Shown here: in pieces, positions 25,815-35,166 of the stretch
How the letters are laid out: each line of letters begins with the position of its first letter
Numbering within the stretch: position 1 is the stretch's first letter
NCBI GenBank assembly: GCA_001314845.1
Contig: LJZQ01000001.1
Location: 62,001-126,000 of the forward strand
DNA: 64,000 nucleotides
Source of the DNA: Marinobacter excellens HL-55
GTDB lineage: Bacteria > Pseudomonadota > Gammaproteobacteria > Pseudomonadales > Oleiphilaceae
Direction of reading: 5' to 3'
Notes under the pieces: model-generated
The model's database searches: none
What the model was told of the DNA's origin: nothing
What the model saw: the letters and a program-made list of their open reading frames with translations, nothing else
Translations under genes and position numbers: made by a program

Positions 25815-28800
25815 TCAACCCTGCAGCGGTTCCGGCGATTCGCTACGGCGCTCTGCCCGCCACTCCCGGAAATGCTCAAGCCAGGACAACAGGGCTGGAA
25901 CAACCAACAACACCAGGAAGGTAGACAACCCCAAGCCAAAGGCAATGGAGGTCGCCATGGGGATCAGGAACTGAGCCTGCAGCGACGTTTCGAACAGCAA
26001 CGGCAACAGACCACCAATAGTGGTCAGCGAGGTCAACAGGACCGCTCTTATGCGCTGCACGGCAGCTTCGTTCAGCGCATCAGTAATGTTCAGCCCTTTC
26101 TGACGCTGCTGATTGTAAAAGGACACCAGAATGATGGCGTTGTTGACCACAATTCCGGACAGCCCGAATAACCCGAACAGCGATAAAATAGTGAGCTGCA
26201 GGCCCATCAGCCAATGCCCGATCAGGCCGCCGACCAGGGCAAACGGAATAATCGCCATCACAATCAACGGCAGGCTCCAGGAGGCAAACACCCAGGCCAG
26301 GACCACGTACATCAGCGCCACCCCGATCAGCAGACCGGTTTTCATGTCGGCCATGGTTTCGCGCTGATCGGCTGACCGGCCTTCAAAGCTGTAACGCACA
26401 CCATAGCGGCTGGCGATGTCTGGCAAGGCTCCGGCTTGCAGGCTTTCAATAATACGGTCGGTGGTTGCGATTCGGGTATTCAGTGCCGAGGTTACCTCCA
26501 CCGCCAGCTTGCTGTCGGCATGGCGCAATGCCTGGAAGCCCTGCCGGTGGTCCAGATTCATCACTTGCGACAGTGGCACAAAGCGGCCATCCGGCACCCG
26601 TACGGTCATCTGTTCAAGGGTTGAATACTGCTCGCGCTGATCCCGGGGCAACTGCACCCGCACTTCGATTTCGTCACGGCCGTCCTGATAAATCTGGGCG
26701 ATGCGGCCGTCAAAGGCCGCCCTCAATTGGCGGCCCAGATCCACCGTGGTCAGGCCCAGGGCTTCACCGTAAGGGCTGACCTGATAAATCAGCTGCTCCC
26801 GGCCCCAGGGCATGTCATCTTCCACATCCAGCACACCCGGCAGTGTGCTTAAAGCCTCGGCAACTTCGTCGGCTGCCCGCTTCAGGTTCTCAGCATTATC
26901 GCCAGTCAGCCGGACGTTGACGTCCCGCCCCGGCGGGCCGGCCTGGCGTTCACTGATGTTGAGGGAATCCAACCCCGCCGGCAGTTGCAGGCGTTCCCGC
27001 CACTGCTGGATAAACTCCGGATTACGCACCGAACGGCGATCCGAAGGCACCAGTTCAACCAGCAGCGAGCCCAGTTCATCGTCATTACGCGAGCTGCCCT
27101 CGGCCCCCTGAGTGGCACCGTAAGTGGTGACCGCATTTAGAATCAGCTCGCCACCCAGCGCCTGTTCGGTCTCATTCAGGGCCCGCTGCATGTTGCGCAT
27201 GAACTCAGCCACCGTGCGTTTGTCGGTGCCGGCGACAAAGTTGGCGTTGGCATAGAAGACCGACGGCTCCGGTGTCGGGAAAAAATTGAAGCCCAGCCGC
27301 CCGCCTGCCAGCAGGCCCACCGTGACGATGGCCAGGGCCAGTGCGCTGGCGACGGTAATGCCACGGTGCTTGAGGCTGCGCCGGGAGAATCGCCGGAACG
27401 GCCCTTCCCGAAAACGGTCGAAGCGCTGCTCAAATCGGTTGCGCCAGCGGGTCACCGCGTTTGGGCGTTTCTGTGCTGACCCAGTTTTAGCTGTCTTTGC
27501 AGGTTTGCGCGCAAATGCATGACGCAAATGTGCTGGCAGCACCACAAAACACTCCAGCAAGGAGGCAATCAGTACACAGATCATCACCAAGGGAATGTCC
27601 CCCAGTATGTTGCCGATCACGCCGCCAACCACCAGCAAAGGCATGAAGGCCGCGACCGTGGTCAGGGAAGATGCCAGTACCGGCCAGATCATGCGTTTGG
27701 CCGCGCCTTCCGAGGCGTAAATCGATTCCTCACCCATTCGGGCATGGGCGTCGGCGTCTTCACCGACCACAATGGCGTCGTCGACGATGACCCCCAGCGC
27801 CATGATCAGAGCAAACAGTGAAATCATGTTGATGGAGCCGCCGATAAGCCAGAGCACGGCCAGCGCGGCCAGAAAAGCCGTGGGTATACCGATCGCCACC
27901 CACAGCGCCACCCGACCGGGCAAGAACAGGTACAGCAAGCCAACCACCAGAACCAGGCCGCCCAGGCCATTGGTCACCAGCAACGAGATACGATCCTGCA
28001 GCAGTTGCCAGGTTTCGTCATACACTTCCATTTCAATGGACCCCGGCAGCACCGGTCGGGTCTCATCCAGCCAGGTCTGCAGTACTTTCGCCGCCGCCAG
28101 CGAATTGCCATTCTCGGCCCGCTGTAACTGCAACTCCACCGCCGGCAGGCCATGGTTCTCCAACACCGTCTGGTTGTCTCTGGATTCCTGACGAATCACC
28201 GCAATGTCGCCCAGCTGCAAACGCACCCGATCACTGCTCAGTACCGGGATGGTTTCAAACGCTTGCGGGCTGCGCCGCTGTTCGACCGCGCGCAGTTCCC
28301 GGGTGGCGTCCTGTTGCGCCATCATGCCGGCGGGTAAATCCCGCGACAGCGAGGCCACACGGTCAGCAATCTGCTCAAGCGACAAACCCAGGGTTTCCAG
28401 GCGCTCCACCGGCACATCAATGCTGACCTGTTGTTCCGGCAACCCGCGGATTGCAATACGGTCGATTCCCCGGTCGAGCAGCTCGTCCTCAAACCGGTAC
28501 ACCAGATTGCGCAACTCACTGCGGTCCACGTCACCAAACACCAGCAGCCGGGCAACCGGCTCATACCGTTCTATCCTGGCGACCTGAGGCTCTTCGGCAT
28601 CGCCCGGCAAATTATTGAATTCGTCCACCTGTTGGCGAACATCATCAACCGCCTGAATCGGGTCGGTGCCCTCATGGAATTCCAGCGTGATGGACGAAAC
28701 GCTTTGGGCCGAGGTCGAGGTCATTTTTTTCAGTCCGTCGACGCTGCGCAAACGCTGCTCGAGCGGATCGGTGATACCCCGCTCAACGTCCTCGGCAGAG

Positions 28801-28973
28801 GCTCCACTCCAGACCACTCGCACACTGACCACATCCAGAGCAAAGGTCGGGAAAAACTGAATGTTCATCCGGCTCAGCGCCAGAACACCGCCCAGTATCA
28901 TCACCAGCATCACAAGATTGCCGGCGACCCGGTGGTGAACAAAAAAACCGATAACGCCCTTTTTCCGCCTCAC
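25815..28973 (-). CDS. RND-family efflux pump permease
   Basis: 1052 residues with the AcrB-type layout: one N-terminal helix, a large periplasmic domain, a six-helix block, a second periplasmic domain and a final helix block. The proton-relay segment G-V-I-V-D-D-A-I-V-V-G-E (fourth transmembrane segment) keeps its two Asp residues. An insertion rich in Lys and Arg around residues 490-520 forms the cytoplasmic linker. The sequence style is of the hydrophobic/amphiphilic efflux (HAE) group rather than heavy-metal CusA. It overlaps its adaptor gene by 4 nt. No outer-membrane factor gene is nearby, so it must share a TolC-like channel encoded elsewhere. Confidence 0.92.
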   Translation of the reverse strand: MRRKKGVIGFFVHHRVAGNLVMLVMILGGVLALSRMNIQFFPTFALDVVSVRVVWSGASAEDVERGITDPLEQRLRSVDGLKKMTSTSAQSVSSITLEFHEGTDPIQAVDDVRQQVDEFNNLPGDAEEPQVARIERYEPVARLLVFGDVDRSELRNLVYRFEDELLDRGIDRIAIRGLPEQQVSIDVPVERLETLGLSLEQIADRVASLSRDLPAGMMAQQDATRELRAVEQRRSPQAFETIPVLSSDRVRLQLGDIAVIRQESRDNQTVLENHGLPAVELQLQRAENGNSLAAAKVLQTWLDETRPVLPGSIEMEVYDETWQLLQDRISLLVTNGLGGLVLVVGLLYLFLPGRVALWVAIGIPTAFLAALAVLWLIGGSINMISLFALIMALGVIVDDAIVVGEDADAHARMGEESIYASEGAAKRMIWPVLASSLTTVAAFMPLLVVGGVIGNILGDIPLVMICVLIASLLECFVVLPAHLRHAFARKPAKTAKTGSAQKRPNAVTRWRNRFEQRFDRFREGPFRRFSRRSLKHRGITVASALALAIVTVGLLAGGRLGFNFFPTPEPSVFYANANFVAGTDKRTVAEFMRNMQRALNETEQALGGELILNAVTTYGATQGAEGSSRNDDELGSLLVELVPSDRRSVRNPEFIQQWRERLQLPAGLDSLNISERQAGPPGRDVNVRLTGDNAENLKRAADEVAEALSTLPGVLDVEDDMPWGREQLIYQVSPYGEALGLTTVDLGRQLRAAFDGRIAQIYQDGRDEIEVRVQLPRDQREQYSTLEQMTVRVPDGRFVPLSQVMNLDHRQGFQALRHADSKLAVEVTSALNTRIATTDRIIESLQAGALPDIASRYGVRYSFEGRSADQRETMADMKTGLLIGVALMYVVLAWVFASWSLPLIVMAIIPFALVGGLIGHWLMGLQLTILSLFGLFGLSGIVVNNAIILVSFYNQQRQKGLNITDALNEAAVQRIRAVLLTSLTTIGGLLPLLFETSLQAQFLIPMATSIAFGLGLSTFLVLLVVPALLSWLEHFREWRAERRSESPEPLQG

Positions 28974-30211
28974 AAGGTAGGCTCCGCGTTGTCGCTGGCC
29001 AGATTCACTTTCAGGCCAGACATGGCGTTGGGAAGGTGGGTAATGATCAGTCGAGCTCCAGCGACCAGATCGTCACCGGCAATCAACAGCCTGCGCTCAC
29101 CGTTACTGCCAATGGCTTCACCAATGCGCTCAACCTGAACCCGTCGCATTCGGCTGTCATCGGTCAGGAGATACACGCTGTCAGCACCGTACAATGCGCT
29201 GAATGGCACCTCCACGGCCCGATCCCTGGCCGGGCGTTCCAGCACCAGAGGCAACAGGGCGCCAGGGCGCAAACCGGCAGGCTCGCCCTGCAGAGTCAGG
29301 ACGGCTTCTGTGCCGGCAGGGTCAGACAGCCCGGCAAAGCGGCTGAGTACAAATGTGTGTTCGCCGGTATCAGAACGCGCTGACAGGGTGTCATCCCGAT
29401 CCAGCGCAGTCATCAATTCACGCTGGAACACCTGTGGCACGCGGGCCCGGACTTCCAACCCTTTAACCGGATACAGCGACAACAGCGCTTGATTGCGAGA
29501 CACCTGATCCCCTACCGCCACCTGCACCTGCGTGACCACACCATCAAACGGTGCCAGCACACGGGCACGGGCACCGTCGCGTTCGGTTGCGGTCAGGTTG
29601 GCTTCGGCCTGGGCCAGTTTTGCCTGCAGGCTTTGCAGGCGGGCCGGATGCTCGTCAATCGCACGCTCGCGTAGGCTGACCGTCAATTCAGCTCGAGCCC
29701 TAGCATCGGTCGCCACCTCCAGGTTTTCCCGGGACGCCAGATTACGGGCCACAAGCGACTCGATCCGTTCAAACTGCCGGTTGGCGTTCTCCTGAATGGC
29801 CTTTTCACTGGCCAGCGCCCGCTGATCATTCTGGTGACGCACCTGTTCAGACCGGATCTGCGCCTGCAGGTCGTCAACCTGTGAACGCGCCTGGGTCAGG
29901 ACCGGCTTAATATCGGCCTCATCCAGCGCCAACAGCAGATCGCCCTGTTTGACCCTCGCCCCCTCCCGCGCAGGCCGTTCGGCTATGCGCCCAGCCAGGG
30001 TTGCCGTGATGTTGTGCTGATCCGGAGCCACGACCTCACCATACAGCTGCAACACCGGCACCCGGCTGGCCGGCTGCACCTCTTGCACCGCCACCTGCCA
30101 ACTGCGCTCGGTCGCGGTTACCTCTGCCGGCTCCGGACGGGTTGCTTTCAGAATCATAAAACCGGCAACGCCAGCAGCAAGAATAAATAGGGGTAGCAAA
30201 CGTTTAAACAT
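28970..30211 (-). CDS. RND efflux periplasmic adaptor (membrane fusion protein)
   Basis: 413 residues: an N-terminal membrane anchor (M-F-K-R-L-L-P-L-F-I-L-A-A-G), a lipoyl half-motif (G-R-I-A-E-R-P-A-R-E-G-A-R-V-K-Q-G), a long coiled-coil hairpin at about 105-205, the second lipoyl half (L-A-P-F-D-G-V-V-T-Q-V), then beta-barrel and membrane-proximal domains. It joins the inner-membrane pump to an outer-membrane channel. It is the first gene of a minus-strand run that continues through the RND pump into the ABC trio with gaps of 20 bp or less. The 130-bp region to its right is shared with a divergent channel gene. Confidence 0.92.
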   Translation of the reverse strand: MFKRLLPLFILAAGVAGFMILKATRPEPAEVTATERSWQVAVQEVQPASRVPVLQLYGEVVAPDQHNITATLAGRIAERPAREGARVKQGDLLLALDEADIKPVLTQARSQVDDLQAQIRSEQVRHQNDQRALASEKAIQENANRQFERIESLVARNLASRENLEVATDARARAELTVSLRERAIDEHPARLQSLQAKLAQAEANLTATERDGARARVLAPFDGVVTQVQVAVGDQVSRNQALLSLYPVKGLEVRARVPQVFQRELMTALDRDDTLSARSDTGEHTFVLSRFAGLSDPAGTEAVLTLQGEPAGLRPGALLPLVLERPARDRAVEVPFSALYGADSVYLLTDDSRMRRVQVERIGEAIGSNGERRLLIAGDDLVAGARLIITHLPNAMSGLKVNLASDNAEPTL

Positions 30212-30342
30212 AATCAGGTTTCTTGCTCTAAGTGACAGGGGCGCGCCAACGCATTAAAACTACTATACAATTTTTAGAGTCGTCCGGATTACTCATGGCC
30301 TGCGACAAATTCTCACAGGTACGCCCTCAAGGAACCGTTTCA

Positions 30343-30789
30343 ATGGAGCACACCCACGACACGCTACTGAACGTTACCCTGCTCAACTGTGCGTTGGTGT
30401 GCATTGTGGTTTTTATCCATAACGAAACTCTGCTTCGGCTGAGCACCGTCCTCTATAGAATGCGCAAAAGCCATCATTTTCGGCTGATTGTCGCAGTGCT
30501 CGGTTGCCTTACGTCACACGCGCTACAGGTCTGGATTTTCGCTACCGCTTTCTACTTCATGCATCACGCTGATGGCTGGGGCCAGCTGGTGGGCAATTTC
30601 AGCGGCAGCCTGATGGACTGCGTGTATTTTTCTTTCACCACGTTCACTACCCTGGGCTACGGTGATATCGAAGCCTTTGGTCAACTGCGTTATCTGACCG
30701 GTATTGAAGCGCTCACCGGCTTTCTTCTACTGACCTGGAGCGCCTCGTTCCTGTTCCTGGAAATGCAGCGATACTGGCCAGCCCGCTAG
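30343..30789 (+). CDS. Two-TM potassium-channel-like protein (ion channel family 2)
   Basis: 148 residues from the ATG at 30343, with AAGGA 9 nt upstream; earlier in-frame starts at 30232 and 30295 add only polar residues. The hydrophobic profile is one N-terminal segment, one segment at about 45-70, a pore loop and a C-terminal segment. The loop reads T-F-T-T-L-G-Y-G-D-I, a good K+ selectivity filter (T-x-G-Y-G). No cytoplasmic RCK or cyclic-nucleotide domain is present. It is probably a K+ channel or a channel-like membrane protein of the inner membrane. It ends 4 bp from the convergent second RND gene. Confidence 0.85.
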   Translation: MEHTHDTLLNVTLLNCALVCIVVFIHNETLLRLSTVLYRMRKSHHFRLIVAVLGCLTSHALQVWIFATAFYFMHHADGWGQLVGNFSGSLMDCVYFSFTTFTTLGYGDIEAFGQLRYLTGIEALTGFLLLTWSASFLFLEMQRYWPAR

Positions 30790-30793
30790 TCGG

Positions 30794-33700
30794 TCATACC
30801 CACTTGCAGCGGGCCAGGCTGTAATAGAGTAGGGGCACCATAATCACCGTGAACAAAGTCGACATGGCGAGGCCAAAGATCAGCGAAATGGCCAGCCCAT
30901 TGAAGATCGGATCACTGAGAATAAAGTAGGCACCAACCACGGCAGACACCGCCGTCAGAGCAATGGGCTTGATGCGCACCGCGCCGGCCAGCACCACAGC
31001 TTTCTCCAGCGCCATGCCCTCATCCAGCAATTGCTTGATGAACACCACCAGCAGAATCGAGTTGCGCACAATAATCCCGGCCAGGGCAATCATGCCGATC
31101 ATGCTGGTGGCGGTGAATTCCTTACCCAGCAGGGCATGACCCGGCAAAATCCCGATCAGGGTCAGGGGAATCGGCGCCATGATCACCAATGGCAGAACGT
31201 AAGACCGGAACTGCGCCACCAGCAGCACAAAAATCATGAAGACACCCACGCTGTAGGCGGCACCCATGTCCCGAAAGGTTTCATAGGTAATCTGCCATTC
31301 GCCATCCCATTTCAGGGTACCCTTTTCCGGTAAAGGTGGCTGTTGAATGAAATACTGCTCGGGCGCATCCTCACGCTGGTTGAGCAAGCTGACCATGCGG
31401 AACATGCCGTACAGGGGGGAGTCGATTTCACCGGCCATATCGGCGGTTACGTAGGTCACCGGCAGCAGGTTCTTATGGTAAATGGCGCCCATCCAGTCCG
31501 CCTCCTGCACTTCTGCAACACTGGCCAGGGGCACCATCTGGCCACTGCGACTGCGCACCTTGATAGACAGCAGGGCCGACGGCTGTGCCTTGTCGCCCTC
31601 GCTCAGGATCACCCGAATGGGCACCGGATATTTGGCCTGTTCATCGTGCAGATAGCTGACGTTCACGCCACCCAAAGCGGTTTGCAAGGTAGCAACCACT
31701 TGTGCCTGAGATACCCCCAGCCGCGCTGCCCGGACCCGGTCCACCACCACTTGCCACTGGCGGGTTGGGGCTTCCAGTGTGGTATCAATATCCACCAACC
31801 CTTGTATGCCCGACATCTCGCTGGCAATCAGGTTGGCCAACTCGGCCCGGCGAAAAGCATCGGCGGCATAGACTTCGGCCACCACCGGCGACATCACGGG
31901 CGGTCCTGGCGGCACTTCCACCATTTTCACTTTGGCATCGTGGCGCTCAGCAATCTCAGTTAGTGGGCCGCGCATAGCCTGGGCAATATTGTGAGACGGC
32001 CGGCTGCGCTGATCTGCACTGGCCAGGTTAACCTGGATATCCCCCTGATAGGGATCGCTGCGTAAATAGTACTGACGCACCAGGCCGTTAAAATTGATGG
32101 GCGAGGCGGTTCCGGCATAGGCCTGCCAGTTATCCACCTCATCCACGTTTTCCAGATAATGGCCCATCTCGGTCAACACCCGCTGGGTTTGCTCCATCGG
32201 TGTGCGTTCCGGCATATCCAGAACGATCTGGAGTTCCGACTTGTTGTCGAACGGCAGCATTTTCAGTATCACCGCCTGAAACACCGGCAACGACGCCGCA
32301 GCCAGCGTCAGCCCCACCACCGCCAGCGCCAGAAAGCGCCTGCGCCAGGCATGGTCGCCGAGGAACGGGCCCAGTACACCGCTGAATATCTTCAACGCCA
32401 GCGGGCTGACGCCGTCGGCGGAGCTGCCACCCTCACCGTCGGTCTCGCCGCCGTTCTCCAGTGCTTCGCCTTTTTTACGCTTGAGTAACCGGAACGCCAG
32501 CCAGGGTGCCACCACAAACGCGACAACCTGAGACACCACCATGCCGGCCGAGGCATTGATCGGAATCGGGCTCATATAAGGACCCATCAAACCGGTCACA
32601 AAGGCCATCGGTAGCAGGGCCGCCATGATGGTTAGGCTGGCCATGATGGTTGGCGTACCTACCTCATCGACCGCGACCGGGATGATGTCTTTAATCGCTC
32701 TGCGGCTGTTCTGGATGCGCCGATTGATGTTTTCGGTAATGACAATGCCGTCGTCCACCAGAATCCCGATAGAGAAGATCAACGCAAACAACGAGACCCG
32801 GTTGAGCGTAAAGCCCCAGGCCCAGGAGAACACCAGCGTGAGCAACAAAGTGATAAACACCGAAATGCCCACGATCAAGGCCTGGCGCCAGCCCATGAAA
32901 GCCAGCACCAGCAACATCACGGCGAGCGTTGCAGAGACAAGATCCGAAATGAGCTTTTGCGCTTTCTCCGACGCCGTTACCCCATAGTCCCGGGTCACCA
33001 GCACCTCGACGTCGGCCGGCAAGGCCCGGTTTCGCAATTGCTCCAGGCGCTGCTCAATGGCGGTGGTAATATCAATTGCGTTTTCACCCGGTTTCTTGGC
33101 AATGGCCAGCGTCACTGCCGGGTAGACATCACCTGCTTTGCCCGGCCGGTCTTCCCCATGCGCCGGCCCAAAGCCCGCCAGCACACTCTGATCGGGAACG
33201 GTACCACCCCGGCGCACCTCGGCCACATCCTCCAGATACACCGCCGCACCCTGATGCACGCCCACCACCAGCCGTTTGACGTCTTCAAGTGATTGCAACA
33301 AAGTGCCGGCCTGTACGGGTATCGACAGATTATCCCGGGTGACCCGAGCCTCCTGGCTGGACGTGTTTGCAGACTGCAGGGCACTTTCGATGTCTGCGGT
33401 GGTGAGCCTGAAGCCGGCCAGCAAGGCCGGATCAAAGACAATCTCCACCCGGTCAGGCACACCGCCCACGGTGTATATGTCCCGAGTGCCTGGCACCCGT
33501 TTCAGAGCCACTTCCAGCATGTGCGCCAGGCGGGTCAGCTCTTCTCCCGTGTGACTGCCAGTTGGGTCATACAGGGTAAGGGTCATCACAGGGACATCGT
33601 CGATGCCCCGGGGTTTGACCACCGGCTGCGAGGCCCCCAGATTCTGGGGCAGCCAGTCCTGATTTGAATACACCTGGTTATAAAGGCGCACCAACGCCTC

Positions 33701-34036
33701 CTGCCGGGCGATACCCACCTCAAACTGCACGGTGATGACGGCTTGCCCCTGGCGCGAGACAGAATAAACATGCTCAACGCCCGAAATTTCACTCATCACC
33801 TGCTCAGCCGGTGTAGCAATGGCGCTCTCGACTTCCCGGGCGCTGGCACCCGGGAAAGCCACCATGATGTCCGCCATGGTGACGTCAATCTGCGGTTCCT
33901 CTTCCTTGGGTGTTACCACCACGGAAAGAATCCCAAGAAGGATGGCCAGTATCGCCAGTAACGGGGTCAGATGGTTGTTCTGGAATACTCGGGCGATGGC
34001 ACCGGAAGCGCCCACCGGTGGTAATGGATCGGTCAC
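30794..34036 (-). CDS. RND-family efflux pump permease (second system)
   Basis: 1080 residues, with AcrB/MdtB-like architecture. Visible marks are the N-terminal helix followed by P-K-E-E-E-P-Q-I, the proton relay G-I-L-V-D-D-G-I-V-I-T-E-N-I with both Asp residues, and a central linker rich in Gly/Glu (about 525-550). The P-K-E-E-E-P-Q-I opening is typical of a proteobacterial RND subclass whose substrates are poorly defined. It overlaps the adaptor gene by 4 nt and lacks a linked outer-membrane factor. It differs clearly in sequence from the other RND pump in the window, so they are not a recent duplication. Confidence 0.92.
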   Translation of the reverse strand: MTDPLPPVGASGAIARVFQNNHLTPLLAILAILLGILSVVVTPKEEEPQIDVTMADIMVAFPGASAREVESAIATPAEQVMSEISGVEHVYSVSRQGQAVITVQFEVGIARQEALVRLYNQVYSNQDWLPQNLGASQPVVKPRGIDDVPVMTLTLYDPTGSHTGEELTRLAHMLEVALKRVPGTRDIYTVGGVPDRVEIVFDPALLAGFRLTTADIESALQSANTSSQEARVTRDNLSIPVQAGTLLQSLEDVKRLVVGVHQGAAVYLEDVAEVRRGGTVPDQSVLAGFGPAHGEDRPGKAGDVYPAVTLAIAKKPGENAIDITTAIEQRLEQLRNRALPADVEVLVTRDYGVTASEKAQKLISDLVSATLAVMLLVLAFMGWRQALIVGISVFITLLLTLVFSWAWGFTLNRVSLFALIFSIGILVDDGIVITENINRRIQNSRRAIKDIIPVAVDEVGTPTIMASLTIMAALLPMAFVTGLMGPYMSPIPINASAGMVVSQVVAFVVAPWLAFRLLKRKKGEALENGGETDGEGGSSADGVSPLALKIFSGVLGPFLGDHAWRRRFLALAVVGLTLAAASLPVFQAVILKMLPFDNKSELQIVLDMPERTPMEQTQRVLTEMGHYLENVDEVDNWQAYAGTASPINFNGLVRQYYLRSDPYQGDIQVNLASADQRSRPSHNIAQAMRGPLTEIAERHDAKVKMVEVPPGPPVMSPVVAEVYAADAFRRAELANLIASEMSGIQGLVDIDTTLEAPTRQWQVVVDRVRAARLGVSQAQVVATLQTALGGVNVSYLHDEQAKYPVPIRVILSEGDKAQPSALLSIKVRSRSGQMVPLASVAEVQEADWMGAIYHKNLLPVTYVTADMAGEIDSPLYGMFRMVSLLNQREDAPEQYFIQQPPLPEKGTLKWDGEWQITYETFRDMGAAYSVGVFMIFVLLVAQFRSYVLPLVIMAPIPLTLIGILPGHALLGKEFTATSMIGMIALAGIIVRNSILLVVFIKQLLDEGMALEKAVVLAGAVRIKPIALTAVSAVVGAYFILSDPIFNGLAISLIFGLAMSTLFTVIMVPLLYYSLARCKWV

Positions 34037-35097
34037 TGCGACGGCTCCCCATCAACAGCAGAACGGCTGGGCAGATTCAGCCGCTCACTGCCGACCAGAA
34101 CCGAAGGATCCGTCACTACCCACTCCCCCACGGACAATCCTGCCAGTATTTCCAGCCGGTCATGGTCGCGGCTGCCGATGCGCACCTGGCGCAAACGCGG
34201 CTGGCCGTCATCGTCCAGTACGAACACTGCCCTCAATTCACTGCGCTGTACCAGGGCCGAGGCCGGCACCCAAAGCGCGTCGCGGCTAGCGACTGGCACG
34301 CTCACTTTTACCAGCATGCCCGGGAACAAACTGCCGTTCGGTTCGTTCAGGCGAAGCCGCAAGCGGAAGGTATGAGTGTCAGGATTGGCGTAGGGGTAAA
34401 AAGTCAGTTCGCCGGTTTCCAGTACCCGACCATCCGCCAGGGTGACCGTGGCTTGACGCTCACTGCGAGCCAGGTCGGCGTATCGCTGTGGCAAATCCAC
34501 CACTACTCGCAGTTGCTCCAGCGACAATCCACTCAACAGTGGCTGGCCGGGATTCACCGACTCGCCCAGCTCGACATGACGCTCGGTCAGGATACCGCCG
34601 TAGGGCGCAATAATGCGGGTGTAATCCAGCTGCTTCTGCGCCTCGGCGACAGTGGCCTCGGCCCGTTCTACTCTGGCCCCGGCGGCACTGAGGTTGTTCC
34701 TGGCCTGATCAAATTCCTGCCGGGACACCAGTCCGCGTTCGTGGATGGCCTCGATGCGACTGAACTGCTGCCGGGCATCCTGCAAGCCTGAACGCGCCTC
34801 GTCCAGACCCGCCTTCGCCTGCCGGAGTCTTGATTGCTGCTCACTGTCTTCAAGGCGAACAATCAAGTCGCCGGCGGCCACCGAATCGTCCACATCAAAC
34901 GGCAACGCCACCACCGTACCAGAGGTCTGGGCCGACACCGTGCTTTGCTGGATCGCCTCAATCAATCCGTCCAGGTGCACCACTTCGTGCAGTGGCGCCC
35001 GGGCAACCTCTGCCATCGTCAGCTCATCAGAATACGCAAGAGCGGGGATCAGTAATCCACCGGCCAGCAACCAGCCCAACGAGACGCGCTTGATCAT
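34033..35097 (-). CDS. RND efflux periplasmic adaptor (second system)
   Basis: 354 residues from the ATG at 35097, which follows AAGGA by 8 nt; an ATG at 35142 would add a charged leader before the signal peptide. The signal peptide (M-I-K-R-V-S-L-G-W-L... A-Y-S) gives a soluble or weakly anchored periplasmic protein. The lipoyl motifs (V-V-A-L-P-F-D-V-D-D-S-V and P-Y-G-G-I-L-T-E-R) flank a short coiled coil (about 85-155). It pairs with the downstream RND pump, overlapping by 4 nt. A BCCT transporter gene ends 69 bp upstream on the same strand. Confidence 0.9.
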   Translation of the reverse strand: MIKRVSLGWLLAGGLLIPALAYSDELTMAEVARAPLHEVVHLDGLIEAIQQSTVSAQTSGTVVALPFDVDDSVAAGDLIVRLEDSEQQSRLRQAKAGLDEARSGLQDARQQFSRIEAIHERGLVSRQEFDQARNNLSAAGARVERAEATVAEAQKQLDYTRIIAPYGGILTERHVELGESVNPGQPLLSGLSLEQLRVVVDLPQRYADLARSERQATVTLADGRVLETGELTFYPYANPDTHTFRLRLRLNEPNGSLFPGMLVKVSVPVASRDALWVPASALVQRSELRAVFVLDDDGQPRLRQVRIGSRDHDRLEILAGLSVGEWVVTDPSVLVGSERLNLPSRSAVDGEPSQ

Positions 35098-35166
35098 CCG
35101 CTTATTCCTTTTTGCTATTTCCTGATAACCACAGTCTAGCATCCGGGCACGTGTTTTTAATCAGGG

